Positions 27,202-35,562 of a stretch of 64,000 nt of DNA are shown one piece after another (the stretch's first letter is position 1; each line of letters begins with the position of its first letter). Origin of the DNA: CAG-390 sp964522215 (GTDB lineage Bacteria > Bacillota > Clostridia > Oscillospirales > CAG-272); assembly GCA_964522215.1 (NCBI GenBank), contig CAZFVR010000003.1, positions 68,561-132,560 of the forward strand. The letters run 5' to 3'. The notes under the pieces were generated by a model, which had not been told where the DNA came from, searched no databases, and was given only the letters and a program-made list of their open reading frames with translations. The position numbers were made by a program, and so were the translations under genes.

Positions 27202-28095
27202 TCAAATATTATTATTATTTTTCCCGTTATCGCTATCATCAGCCGTCGGCACGGCATCAAGCCCGCTGTCCGAGCGCACGGCACGTATCGACGCCACGGC
27301 CGCCGAGAGTGCCGCAGCAGCACGCTTGGGGTAAATGAGCACGGAGCGACCTCCGCCGAGCGGATCGGCAGTTGTTGTATAGTTATCATCCTCGACAGCG
27401 TCATCGATCCCCAGTGCCGCAGATGCGCCGCCAAGCGCCGAGGATATCGCCGACAATGAGACGGACAGTGCGCGCATGGCGCGATGAAGCTCGGCCGAGA
27501 GCCGCTCGGCGATCATGGCACTGCGGCGCACAGCCTCTGACATTTTGAGATACTCCTCGCTGTCATCTCGCATGCCGACCAAACGCGCGGCATGTGATGC
27601 ATACTTAAACTCGGTCGCCAGCATAAGCGCCGAGGATGCACACTCGCGCAGGCGCGTTGCCGTCGCGGCAGAGGAGCCGGATACCGCCGACATCTCGCGT
27701 GTTGCCGCACCCAGCCGCGAGCAGAGCGAGATGAAGCTCTCGACCGCATATCGGCGCTCGCCCTCAGAATAGGAAAAGACAAAATCGCGCAAAAGTCCGT
27801 GCGCGCCCCATTCATCCATCTGACTTTCAAGCAGAGTGAGCGCGCCGCTTATCGCTTCTGCGGCGTGAATATAGGAGCGCTCAGCTTCATCAGCAACCGG
27901 ATCGATGGCAAGATCCTGCTCCCTCATGCGTTCCATAAGCCGTGCTGTCTCCCTGCCTGCAGCTCTATCACCTTGACGGCTGTCATAGTCATTTATATAC
28001 TTTTCAATGAAAGCCAGCGCCTCGCCGTCATCCGGGCGCAGGCTGATATTTTCATCCGCCAAACGCCTAAAAAGCTCAGTTCTTGTCATCGTCAC
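27202..28095 (-). CDS. Hypothetical helical protein
   Basis: I do not recognise this 297-residue protein. It is strongly alpha-helical and alanine-rich, without signal peptide or clear membrane helix. A middle region (about residues 60-220) with many Ala, Arg, Glu and Ser suggests a helical bundle. Residue 230 onward contains an acidic GIDDAVEDDN patch and a SVLIYPKRAAAALSAAV helix. The end is Asn-rich and AT-rich in DNA. It lies between the khpA terminator and the glpK promoter, apparently alone. Codon and frame quality support a real gene. Confidence 0.6.
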   Translation of the reverse strand: MTMTRTELFRRLADENISLRPDDGEALAFIEKYINDYDSRQGDRAAGRETARLMERMREQDLAIDPVADEAERSYIHAAEAISGALTLLESQMDEWGAHGLLRDFVFSYSEGERRYAVESFISLCSRLGAATREMSAVSGSSAATATRLRECASSALMLATEFKYASHAARLVGMRDDSEEYLKMSEAVRRSAMIAERLSAELHRAMRALSVSLSAISSALGGASAALGIDDAVEDDNYTTTADPLGGGRSVLIYPKRAAAALSAAVASIRAVRSDSGLDAVPTADDSDNGKNNNNI

Positions 28096-28199
28096 CTCTC
28101 CGTTCGGGATAACAGAGATCCCACAGTGCAGTCTTAAATTATGTTTTGATTTTTAAAATTTTAATTTTAAAACAACAATGCGGATCGCCTTATCCGCAT

Positions 28200-28244
28200 A
28201 AAAAAGACGGTGGGCTGACGCGCCGAAAGCACGACAATCCCACC
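28200..28244 (-). terminator. Terminator of the ylxM-ffh-rpsP-khpA operon
   Basis: On the minus strand a GGTGGG...CCCACC stem with a GC-rich inner part is followed by GTCTTTTTTA. A second hairpin (ATGCGGAT/ATCCGCAT, 28178-28199) follows directly. Confidence 0.72.
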
Positions 28245-28255
28245 ATGGTCTTGGA

Positions 28256-28495
28256 TCATTTTATCTCAACCGTGACTTTTTTGCCGGAGCCGGCCGATGC
28301 GGCCTTGACTACGGTACGGATGGCCTTGGCTATCTTGCCGTGTCTGCCGATGACCATGCCGGTCTCATCGGGAGCAACGGTAAGCAAAAGCTCAACGCTT
28401 GCGTCACTTTCGTTGTCGGTGCGGGTCACGGTAACAGCATCCGGCGTATCGACTATGGCTTTTGCCACGTCTTCAACGAGTTTTTCGAGCTCCAT
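28256..28495 (-). CDS. khpA: KH-domain RNA-binding protein KhpA
   Basis: The 79-residue protein is a single type II KH domain with the GRHGKIAKAIR loop (GxxG) that contacts RNA. KhpA works with KhpB/EloR in other Firmicutes in controlling small RNAs and cell elongation. It follows rpsP by 15 bases, the standard order in this phylum. The ribosome site is weak, so coupling to rpsP is likely. Confidence 0.94.
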   Translation of the reverse strand: MELEKLVEDVAKAIVDTPDAVTVTRTDNESDASVELLLTVAPDETGMVIGRHGKIAKAIRTVVKAASAGSGKKVTVEIK

Positions 28496-28510
28496 ATCAG
28501 TTACCGACTA

Positions 28511-28753
28511 TCAGTCAATAACGCCGGCTTTTTTAAGCAGGACCTTGACGGTTTCGGTGGGCTGGGCGCCGTTCTTTATCCACTCGCGAGCCTTGTCAGC
28601 ATCGATCTTTACGGTTGCGGGCTCGGTGAGGGGATTGTAGTAGCCAACCTCCTCGATGAATCTGCCGTTGCGGGGAGAACGCTCGTCAGCAACGATCACG
28701 CGGTAGAAGGGCTGCTTCTTTGCACCCATTCTTCTAAGTCTCATTTTTACCAT
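28511..28753 (-). CDS. rpsP: 30S ribosomal protein S16
   Basis: The 80-residue protein is a complete S16: VKMRLRRMGAKKQPFYRVIV, then ERSPRNGRFIEEVGYYNP. It binds 16S rRNA early in 30S assembly. GGAGG lies before the ATG. It sits between ffh and khpA. Confidence 0.98.
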   Translation of the reverse strand: MVKMRLRRMGAKKQPFYRVIVADERSPRNGRFIEEVGYYNPLTEPATVKIDADKAREWIKNGAQPTETVKVLLKKAGVID

Positions 28754-28800
28754 TGTTTTTTCCTCCGAAAATGTTGAATTAAATTTATTTTTGAAAATCC

Positions 28801-30141
28801 TTAAAACGGAAATTTCATTCCTTTTTTACCGCGCCCGCGGCGCTTGCCCTGCGATGAAAATTGCTTCATCAGCTTTTTTGTCTGCTCAAATTGCTTTAGC
28901 AGTCTGTTTACATCCTCAATGGATGTTCCGCTGCCCGCGGCGATGCGGCGCTTGCGGGAGGAGTTGAGTATCTCCGGCTTTACTCGCTCACGCGGAGTCA
29001 TGGATCTTATTATCGCCTCGGTATGTGCGATGGCTTTTTCATCTATCTTGACGTCCTTGAGCGCCGATGCGTTAACACCGGGCATCATACCAAGCAGCTG
29101 CTCCATAGAGCCCATGTTCTTTATCTGCGCAAACTGGTCAAGATAATCATCAAGAGTGAAGGTCTGCTCGCGCAGCTTACGCTCAAGCTCCTCGGCCTGC
29201 TTTTCGTCATACGCTGCCTCTGCCTTTTCTATCAAAGACAGCACGTCTCCCATGCCAAGTATACGACCGGCCATACGATCCGGATAAAACGGCTCGATGG
29301 CATCTATCTTTTCACCGACACCGACGAATTTTATCGGCTTACCTGTCACATAACGGACAGAGAGCGCCGCGCCGCCGCGCGTATCACCGTCAAGCTTTGT
29401 AAGGATAACGCCGGAGATATCCAGCATCTCGTTAAACTTTTCGGCAACATTTACGGCATCCTGACCTATCATTGAATCGATGGTGAGCAATATCTCGGTC
29501 GGAGAGGTCTCCGCCTTTATCGACTGAAGCTCACCCATGAGGGTCTCGTCTATATGAAGTCGACCCGCAGTATCGATGAAGACCATATCACAAAAGTTCT
29601 TTTTTGCGTACGCAAGGCCGTTTTTGGCAATGGTGACCGGGGAGACATCTATCCCCTCCGAATACACAGGAACACCGATCTGCTCGCCGAGTATTTGAAG
29701 CTGCTTTACAGCCGCGGGACGATAGACATCACATGCCACCAAAAGCGGACGTTTGCCCTGCTTTTTGTACATTGCCGCAAGCTTTGCGGCGTGTGTGGTC
29801 TTACCCGCGCCTTGAAGACCTACCATCATTATAACAGTTGGCGGGTTTGAGGCGATGGTGAGCTTTGCCTGCGTGCCACCCATGAGAGCGGTAAGCTCCT
29901 CGTTTACTATTTTTATTATCTGCTGTGCCGGCAAAAGTGACTCAAGCACATCCGAACCGACTGCACGCTCTGTTACCGTTTTGGTGAATTCCTTGACCAC
30001 CTTGAAGTTTACATCCGCTTCAAGCAGGGCCATTTTGACCTCACGCATGCCGGCGCGAACATCAGCCTCGGTAAGCTTGCCTTTGCTTTTGAACTTTTTA
30101 AAAGCCTCTGTGAGCTTTTCGCTCAAGCTTGAAAAGACCAC
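28801..30141 (-). CDS. ffh: Signal recognition particle GTPase Ffh
   Basis: The 446-residue protein has the N and G domains with GLQGAGKTTHAAKLA (G1), DVYRPAA, DTAGRLHID (G3) and TKLDGDTRGG (G4), and a C-terminal M domain with MGSMEQLLGMMPG and RKRRIAAGSG, which bind signal peptide and SRP RNA. It targets membrane proteins co-translationally to FtsY and SecYEG. The start is GTG after GGGAGGG. It ends with a basic KRRGRGKKG tail. It is second in the ylxM operon. Confidence 0.98.
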   Translation of the reverse strand: MVFSSLSEKLTEAFKKFKSKGKLTEADVRAGMREVKMALLEADVNFKVVKEFTKTVTERAVGSDVLESLLPAQQIIKIVNEELTALMGGTQAKLTIASNPPTVIMMVGLQGAGKTTHAAKLAAMYKKQGKRPLLVACDVYRPAAVKQLQILGEQIGVPVYSEGIDVSPVTIAKNGLAYAKKNFCDMVFIDTAGRLHIDETLMGELQSIKAETSPTEILLTIDSMIGQDAVNVAEKFNEMLDISGVILTKLDGDTRGGAALSVRYVTGKPIKFVGVGEKIDAIEPFYPDRMAGRILGMGDVLSLIEKAEAAYDEKQAEELERKLREQTFTLDDYLDQFAQIKNMGSMEQLLGMMPGVNASALKDVKIDEKAIAHTEAIIRSMTPRERVKPEILNSSRKRRIAAGSGTSIEDVNRLLKQFEQTKKLMKQFSSQGKRRGRGKKGMKFPF

Positions 30142-30225
30142 TTGTACCCTCCCCTCGTTCGTTTTATAGTGAGTTATCGTTATATATCGTTATTTTGTCG
30201 TTGTCTTATCTTGTTTGAAGATCCG

Positions 30226-30555
30226 TCAGCCGACGGTCTCTGCGATCCTGTCTATGACCGCGCGAAGATGATCATCATCACCCCGACCTATCAGCGCGCG
30301 CGCATCATCCGCCAAGCTCTCGATATCGCGAAAGCGGCGTGCAAGCCCCAGCTTTTCCTCATAAAACATAAGCTCATCGCCCGCTTTTTTTATAAGATCG
30401 CGCACTCCCTGCCGCGTGATGCCAAGGACAGCGGCGATCTCGGCCAAGGACATATCATCGTTATAATAACAATTCATCGCCTCTCGGCGGTGGTCGCTTA
30501 AAAGCTCACCGTAAAAATCCAAAAGATAGCCAAGCTCAAGATTTTTTTCAAACAA
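30226..30555 (-). CDS. ylxM: YlxM-like helix-turn-helix protein
   Basis: The core LGYLLDFYGELLSDHRREAMNCYYNDDMSLAEIAAVLGITRQGVRDLIKKA is a sigma-70 region-4-like helix-turn-helix, as in YlxM encoded ahead of ffh across Firmicutes. The frame is open up to a GTG at 30657, but that codon lies inside the -10 region of a strong promoter, so translation must start later. I place it at the TTG at 30555 (MFEKNLELGYLL), matching the family N-terminus, with a GGTGG nine bases upstream; this start is tentative. YlxM is thought to aid SRP expression or function. Confidence 0.82.
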   Translation of the reverse strand: MFEKNLELGYLLDFYGELLSDHRREAMNCYYNDDMSLAEIAAVLGITRQGVRDLIKKAGDELMFYEEKLGLARRFRDIESLADDARALIGRGDDDHLRAVIDRIAETVG

Positions 30556-30647
30556 AAGACCCGACCACCCTTTCAAAACTCCTGTTTTTATCGCATTCCG
30601 GACTTTCCCGCAAGCGTTTTTTGCGTGTAAAGCTTTTTGCTTTACAT

Positions 30648-30676
30648 AGTATAGCACAGATCCGACGATATGTCAA
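30648..30676 (-). promoter_or_regulatory. Sigma-A promoter of the ylxM-ffh-rpsP-khpA operon
   Basis: On the minus strand there is TTGACA (30671-30676), a 17-bp spacer ending in TGC, and TATACT (30648-30653), so it also has an extended -10. Confidence 0.87.
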
Positions 30677-30716
30677 TAGGTAAATTTGATTTTGTTGAGT
30701 TTTTCGCCGCACTCGG

Positions 30717-30745
30717 TTGACAAACATATACAAGCACGTTATAAT
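30717..30745 (+). promoter_or_regulatory. Consensus sigma-A promoter of the AAA ATPase gene
   Basis: TTGACA (30717-30722), a 17-bp spacer and TATAAT (30740-30745). It is divergent from the ylxM promoter with 40 bp between the two -35 boxes. Confidence 0.88.
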
Positions 30746-30790
30746 AAATATAATCAAAATTAGGATACCCAAGCAAAGATAAAGGAACGT

Positions 30791-31714
30791 GTGATCTTGA
30801 AGTACATAGACAGCTTTACAGTCGCCTCCGACACGCAAGAGGTAGATTACTTTTTAAGCGATCGCCTGCAAAAATATGACATGCAGTGCTTCTCACAGAC
30901 GAGCTTATATCCGTTTGGGATATTTCCCAAGCGGGGGCTGCACCGCATTACGTTTGATAACATAACTCTGATATGTGGCGGCAACGGCTCGGGAAAGTCA
31001 ACTCTTTTGAATATAATAGCCAAAAAACTGCATCTGCGCCGCCGCGCACCCTTTAATTTCACTCCATATTATGAAGAATACCTTGGCATGTGTGATGCAG
31101 AGCTGACATTTGGCAGCACGCCACCCTCCGAAAGCAAGATAATTACGAGCGACGACGTTTTTGACTATCTGCTTGATATAAGATCGCTGAACACAGGGGT
31201 GGACAAAAGGCGGACCGAGCTTTTTCTTGAATACGAGCAAAAAAGAGAGCACAGCGGCGAATATCGCCTTGGCAGCCTTGAAGAATATGATGAATTGAAA
31301 CGGCGCAACGATGCGCGGCGGATGACGAGATCCTCATTCGTGAGTCGGGATCTGCCGCGAGATCTCGCAACACATTCAAACGGCGAGAGCGGATACACCT
31401 ATTTTACACAGGAGATAGACAGCGGTGCGCTTTATCTTTTGGATGAGCCCGAGAACAGCCTTTCCGCCACACTGCAAAAAAAGCTTGCCGATTTTATAGT
31501 CGATTCGGCTCGCTTCTACGATTGCCAGTTTATCATCTCCACCCACTCACCGTTTTTGATGGCTATGCGGGATGCCGTGGTGTATGACCTTGACACCACC
31601 CCTGTGAGCCAAGTGCCGTGGTATGACACCGCAAGCGTGCGTCTTTGGAATGATTTCTTTCTTGAGCATTATGACGAGATGCGTGAGGCGCGCGGCGCGG
31701 CGCGGGAGAGCTGA
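30791..31714 (+). CDS. Stand-alone AAA/ABC-type ATPase
   Basis: The 307-residue protein has an ABC-type ATPase core: Walker A ICGGNGSGKSTLLN (about residues 62-75), a signature-like region around THSNGESGYTYF, Walker B LYLLDEPENSLS and the switch IISTHSPFL. No membrane domain is present, and the insert between Walker A and signature is only about 110 residues, so it is not an SMC or RecF protein. Related proteins (AAA_23 type) are common in Firmicutes without known function; some serve in defence or transport. The start is GTG, close to AAAGGA; the TTG two codons later is an alternative. No partner gene is adjacent. Confidence 0.82.
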   Translation: MILKYIDSFTVASDTQEVDYFLSDRLQKYDMQCFSQTSLYPFGIFPKRGLHRITFDNITLICGGNGSGKSTLLNIIAKKLHLRRRAPFNFTPYYEEYLGMCDAELTFGSTPPSESKIITSDDVFDYLLDIRSLNTGVDKRRTELFLEYEQKREHSGEYRLGSLEEYDELKRRNDARRMTRSSFVSRDLPRDLATHSNGESGYTYFTQEIDSGALYLLDEPENSLSATLQKKLADFIVDSARFYDCQFIISTHSPFLMAMRDAVVYDLDTTPVSQVPWYDTASVRLWNDFFLEHYDEMREARGAARES

Positions 31715-31789
31715 ACCAAGCTTTTGACATCGATATTCGTGCTTCAGCGGAGAATGACGGTAATTTTAAGCTTAAATTGCAAAAAACAC

Positions 31790-31818
31790 TTGACAGAACG
31801 GCCGCAATTTAATATAAT
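31790..31818 (+). promoter_or_regulatory. Consensus sigma-A promoter of mscL
   Basis: TTGACA (31790-31795), a 17-bp spacer and TATAAT (31813-31818). The transcript has a 120-base leader with a GCCGCC/GGCGGC hairpin (31914-31928) just before the ribosome site. Confidence 0.87.
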
Positions 31819-31944
31819 TTAATTATCATCACAGGATCGTTGCGGAGCGGGAGCTCGGCGGCATCGTACCGGCAGGATCCCGATGCTCCAAAACGGGAAA
31901 ATTACATTTTTATGCCGCCCGCGGCGGCAAAACGGAGGATCATT

Positions 31945-32490
31945 ATGGCAAAAAAAGAAAAAAAGAAATCCGGCTTTTGGTCAGATTTTCGTAAATTCGT
32001 AATGCGCGGCAACGTCCTTGACCTTGCAGTAGCGGTGGTCGTCGGCGGCGCGTTCAACAAGATCGTATCCGGTCTTGTCTCCTACATCATCAACCCCTTT
32101 ATCGGCATCTTTATGAAAGAGGGCAGTCTTGACACCATCAAGACGGTTATCACCCCCGCAGTGCTTGCAGATGACGGCGTTACCGTTGTAACACCCGAGG
32201 TCGCTATCCTTTGGGGCACATGGCTTCAGACGATACTTGACTTTCTTATCATCGCGCTGGTCATATTCACCATCGTTCGTGTACTGACCAAGGCCGAGAA
32301 CACTCTTCACGCCCGTCAGATCGCCGAGAAGGCTGAGGCTGACAAAAAGGCCGCCGAAAAGGCAGAGGCCGAAAAGAAAGCCGCCGAGGAAGCAGCTGCC
32401 GCTCTCGAGGCTGAGAACAAGAGACTTCGCGAGTCCCTGCTCAACCAGGAAAAGCTGCTTGCCGACATCCTTGCCGCTGTTAAAAAGTAA
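31945..32490 (+). CDS. mscL: Large-conductance mechanosensitive channel MscL
   Basis: The 181-residue protein starts at the ATG at 31945 with GGAGG six bases upstream. The N-terminal helix FWSDFRKFVMRGNVLDLAVAVVVGGAFNKIVSGLV is the highly conserved first membrane segment and gate; the second segment is about residues 89-110. It opens at high membrane tension and releases solutes. Compared with the usual 130-150 residues it has a longer C-terminal Ala/Glu/Lys coiled coil (about residues 112-181), with repeats of the type KAEADKKAAEKAEAEKKAAEE. It is monocistronic. Confidence 0.95.
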   Translation: MAKKEKKKSGFWSDFRKFVMRGNVLDLAVAVVVGGAFNKIVSGLVSYIINPFIGIFMKEGSLDTIKTVITPAVLADDGVTVVTPEVAILWGTWLQTILDFLIIALVIFTIVRVLTKAENTLHARQIAEKAEADKKAAEKAEAEKKAAEEAAAALEAENKRLRESLLNQEKLLADILAAVKK

Positions 32491-32536
32491 TACGGCGGGT
32501 ATCACGGCAACCGATAAAATATTACCGTAAAAGCAT

Positions 32537-32579
32537 AAAGATCGATGTGTTAGCCATTGGCGGCGCATCGATCTTTTTT
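32537..32579. terminator. Bidirectional terminator between mscL and dgoK-like gene
   Basis: The stem AAAGATCGATG/CATCGATCTTT encloses a loop that contains its own small GCC/GGC hairpin. TTTTTTG follows on the plus strand. Confidence 0.82.
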
Positions 32580-32606
32580 GCTTTTTTAGTCATATCGGAC
32601 ATGTAA

Positions 32607-33584
32607 TTATTTATTTGTCATATGCCGCAGGTAGACGAGCATAGCACCGATATTGGGGGCTATACGTGCAACATCCCCCTCCACCTCTGTTGCGGGTATA
32701 CCGTATATGCGGAACAGCTCCAAGAGCAACTCGCGCAGAGGGGACGAGCCGCCGACATAGAACGGTGCTTGTCCCTGCAAGGCAGACACGATGCGCATAT
32801 CCCCCTCAAGTATCGCGCCCATCATAAAGTTTGCGGCATCATCCGAGTCATGCGAGAGGCGCGGCATGACCCAGACCTTTGAAAGCGCCGGGGAGAGACC
32901 CCATTTCGCGGCAAATTCCGCGCCCCATTTCAGCATATCCGGGCGTATCTCGCGTATGGCGGGATGCGGCACAACACGGCGAAGCAATGTGTTTTCGGAT
33001 ACCGCGGCCGTCAGCTCGCCACACATGGAGGAGTAGATACCGTCGATCCGCCCATCTCCATCCACGGTGATGATCTTGTTATATGAGCCGGGGAGCAGTA
33101 ATGTAAACGCGCCCTCAATAGCGCAAAGCGCGGCAATGCCGTAAAGTTCGCACTCCTCGCCGCTCATCACCTCGGTGCGCATTATATCACCCTTGCCCTT
33201 TGTGCCCGGGATGAACAGGATGGGAACATCCGCAACCTTTGGCATGTGCACAAGCTCGGAGGCCGCGGCGGTATCGGCGATAGATGCCGGAGTGATGACG
33301 TGATGTATGTGGTGTATGCCTATGTGAGAGGAAAGAGTGCCGGAGCAGATAACGGCATCGACCACGGAGGTATCGATCCCCGCGCCGCCGCAGATCTCGC
33401 GTATGCCGCGCCCCAAGGAGGAGGAAAGTATTTCGGAGGAGCTTTCACGCACGCCGTCACGTGCGCCGATCCGGTATTTTATCTCATCAAGCGGGCGAAG
33501 CCCTACCGCCTCGCGTGCATCTTTTGGTGTTGGATAGAGCCGCAGTCGCATATTTGTAGTTCCGCAATCAACAAGGATAAGCAT
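32607..33584 (-). CDS. 2-dehydro-3-deoxygalactonokinase-like protein
   Basis: The 325-residue protein begins at the ATG at 33584, with AAGG eight bases upstream; the longer open frame would start before the promoter. LILVDCGTTNMRLRLY is the ATP-binding N-terminus of DgoK kinases, with GTLSSHIG, EVMSGEECELYGI, LLPGSYNKIITVDGDG and FYVGGSSPLRELL following. DgoK phosphorylates 2-keto-3-deoxygalactonate in the De Ley-Doudoroff galactonate pathway. No KDPGal aldolase or galactonate dehydratase is adjacent, so the true substrate is uncertain. Confidence 0.82.
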   Translation of the reverse strand: MLILVDCGTTNMRLRLYPTPKDAREAVGLRPLDEIKYRIGARDGVRESSSEILSSSLGRGIREICGGAGIDTSVVDAVICSGTLSSHIGIHHIHHVITPASIADTAAASELVHMPKVADVPILFIPGTKGKGDIMRTEVMSGEECELYGIAALCAIEGAFTLLLPGSYNKIITVDGDGRIDGIYSSMCGELTAAVSENTLLRRVVPHPAIREIRPDMLKWGAEFAAKWGLSPALSKVWVMPRLSHDSDDAANFMMGAILEGDMRIVSALQGQAPFYVGGSSPLRELLLELFRIYGIPATEVEGDVARIAPNIGAMLVYLRHMTNK

Positions 33585-33668
33585 GTTTATCACCTTTACT
33601 TTGACTTTTATAGTTTTGAATGAATAATCTCGTTTATTTATTTTGGCGAGAGCATTATCGTCGGGATA

Positions 33669-33697
33669 ATTATACATCAAAATTTGCCGATTGTCCA
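33669..33697 (-). promoter_or_regulatory. Sigma-A promoter of the dgoK-like gene
   Basis: On the minus strand there is TGGACA (33692-33697), a 17-bp spacer and TATAAT (33669-33674). It is divergent from the HerA-like promoter, with 19 bp between the -35 boxes. Confidence 0.78.
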
Positions 33698-33716
33698 TAT
33701 ACCTGCGGCTTTTTTG

Positions 33717-33745
33717 TTGACATTTCGACATTTGGCTGATATAAT
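33717..33745 (+). promoter_or_regulatory. Consensus sigma-A promoter of the HerA-like gene
   Basis: TTGACA (33717-33722), a 17-bp spacer and TATAAT (33740-33745). Confidence 0.88.
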
Positions 33746-33789
33746 AATAATGTTAATTTACAGAATGACATCACCCCGGAGGTCTATAC

Positions 33790-35298
33790 ATGCTCAAGGA
33801 TGGAAAGATACTTATAGGCATTGGCGACGAGCCCGCCGCCATACTGCCATCGATGGCAAACAGGCACGGTCTTATAGCGGGCGCAACAGGCACCGGCAAA
33901 ACGATAACACTAAAGGTCATGGCGGAGTCCTTCTCCGACCTTGGTGTACCGGTTTTTTTGGCGGATATCAAGGGCGACCTTGGCGGATGCGTCAAGGCAG
34001 GGGCTGCCAATGCATCGATAGACAAACGCCTGGTCGGCATGGGTATGGATCCTGCCGAATTTAAATACCAAAGCTACCCCGTACGATTTTGGGATGTTTA
34101 CGGCGAGGGCGGTCACCCTGTAAGGACCACCGTCAGTGAGATGGGCGCCTCCCTGCTCTCCCGCCTTTTGGGACTTACCGATGTGCAAGCGGGCGTGCTC
34201 TCGATAGTTTTTCGCGTAGCCGACGACAAGGGCTGGCTGCTGATAGATCTTAAGGATCTGCGCTCGATGGTGGCATATGTTGCAGATCACGCCTCCGAGC
34301 TTTTAAATCAATACGGCAACGTCTCACGCCAGTCGGCAGGAGCGATACAGCGCGCACTTTTGCGGCTTGAGGATGAGGGCGGGGCGCTGTTTTTCGGTGA
34401 ACCCGACATAAAGCTTTCCGACTGGATGCAAACGGATGAGTCGGGGCGCGGGTATATAAATATCCTGCACTGCGCCAAGCTCTCCTCCTCCCCACTGCTG
34501 TATTCCACATTCATGCTGTGGCTGCTTGCCGAGCTGTTTGAGGAGCTGCCTGAGGCAGGAGACCTTGAAAAACCAAAACTCGTTTTCTTCTTTGACGAAG
34601 CTCACATGCTCTTTAACGATGCCCCAAAGGCACTACGCGACAAGGTGGAGCAGGTGGTTAAGCTTATAAGATCAAAAGGCATTGGCGTATACTTTATTAC
34701 CCAACAGCCATCGGATATTCCCGACCCGATACTTGCCCAGCTCGGTAACAGAGTTCAGCATGCCCTGCGAGCCTACACGCCCGCCGAGCAAAAGGCGATA
34801 CGCGCCGCGGCGGATTCCTTTAGGACCAACCCGAAATTTGAAACCAAGACGGTGCTGACAGAGCTTGGAACAGGCGAGGCACTGGTGAGCTTTCTTGATG
34901 AAAAGGGGCGCCCCTCCATCGTCGAACGCGCAACTATACTGCCGCCGCAATCCTCCATGGGTGCAATTGACGACGAGCGCCGCCGCGCCGAGATACACGC
35001 GGACGATCTTTTTGGCAAGTATGAGGTTGCGGTAGACAATGAATCCGCCTACGAACTGATAGAAGCGGAACGTCGGGCCGATGAAGAGGAGGCGATCGAG
35101 AGCGCCGAGCGCGAGGCCAAGGAAAAGGAAAAAGAGAAGGAAAAGAAAGAGAAAGAAAAGGCAAAAAGCAAGAAAAAGTCAAGCACTAAAAAGTCAGCCA
35201 TTTCCAAGGCAGCAGATTCGGCACTCAACAGTGTCGGACGCGAGCTTGGTCGCCAAATAGGCCGCGGGCTTTTCGGTACCATCAAAAAGCTTTTTTAA
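33790..35298 (+). CDS. HerA-like (DUF853/YjgR) ATPase
   Basis: The 502-residue protein has the DUF853 layout: Walker A GLIAGATGTGKTITLK near residue 30, then LADIKGDLGG, the MGASLLSRLLGL segment, Walker B LVFFFDEAHMLF and the sensor FITQQPSDIPDPILAQLGNRVQHALR. HerA/FtsK-type members are hexameric DNA translocases; YjgR's role is unknown. The last 100 residues include a Lys/Glu tract of about 30 residues, followed by KSKKKSSTKKSAISKAA and a Gly/Arg-rich helix that may bind DNA or membrane. It has a perfect promoter and no neighbour on the same strand. Confidence 0.88.
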   Translation: MLKDGKILIGIGDEPAAILPSMANRHGLIAGATGTGKTITLKVMAESFSDLGVPVFLADIKGDLGGCVKAGAANASIDKRLVGMGMDPAEFKYQSYPVRFWDVYGEGGHPVRTTVSEMGASLLSRLLGLTDVQAGVLSIVFRVADDKGWLLIDLKDLRSMVAYVADHASELLNQYGNVSRQSAGAIQRALLRLEDEGGALFFGEPDIKLSDWMQTDESGRGYINILHCAKLSSSPLLYSTFMLWLLAELFEELPEAGDLEKPKLVFFFDEAHMLFNDAPKALRDKVEQVVKLIRSKGIGVYFITQQPSDIPDPILAQLGNRVQHALRAYTPAEQKAIRAAADSFRTNPKFETKTVLTELGTGEALVSFLDEKGRPSIVERATILPPQSSMGAIDDERRRAEIHADDLFGKYEVAVDNESAYELIEAERRADEEEAIESAEREAKEKEKEKEKKEKEKAKSKKKSSTKKSAISKAADSALNSVGRELGRQIGRGLFGTIKKLF

Positions 35299-35322
35299 CC
35301 GCTGTCTTAAACCAAAATACAA

Positions 35323-35362
35323 AATATCGGCTCGATCCTCACATTGAGATCGAGCCGATATT
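35323..35362 (+). terminator. Hairpin after the HerA-like gene
   Basis: A 15-bp perfect stem, AATATCGGCTCGATC, has a 10-base loop. The following T tract is poor, so it may act as a weak terminator or 3' stabiliser. Confidence 0.6.
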
Positions 35363-35403
35363 GATTCCCGATAATATATTGATATTATTATTAACATTTT
35401 CTC

Positions 35404-35433
35404 TTTACAATACACGACAGAATATGATATAAT
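35404..35433 (+). promoter_or_regulatory. Sigma-A promoter of the P-type ATPase gene
   Basis: TTTACA (35404-35409), an 18-bp spacer and TATAAT (35428-35433). A leader of about 120 bases follows, with a short ACAGCC/GGCTGT hairpin just before the ribosome site. Confidence 0.75.
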
Positions 35434-35562
35434 AATATGTAAGATCATCTTTTTCGAGCGGACGATCGGATAAGATCATACAGCATACTTCATCCATCAT
35501 TAGTCTTCCGCCATTCCCATGACACGAAAGACAGCCCGCGCGGCTGTTGAAAGGACAGCTAT

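Noticed and set aside
30556..30657. Longer YlxM starting at the GTG at 30657
   Set aside because: That codon lies at the -10 box of the promoter TTGACA-17-TATACT, so it cannot be in the transcript with a ribosome site.
31819..31944. Riboswitch in the mscL leader
   Set aside because: Only short GC hairpins are present; no conserved core of a known riboswitch such as ydaO was recognised.
35101..35190. Lys/Glu codon repeats as a DNA repeat or CRISPR-like array
   Set aside because: They are coding low complexity (KEKEKEKK) in the HerA-like protein, without fixed repeat units or spacers.
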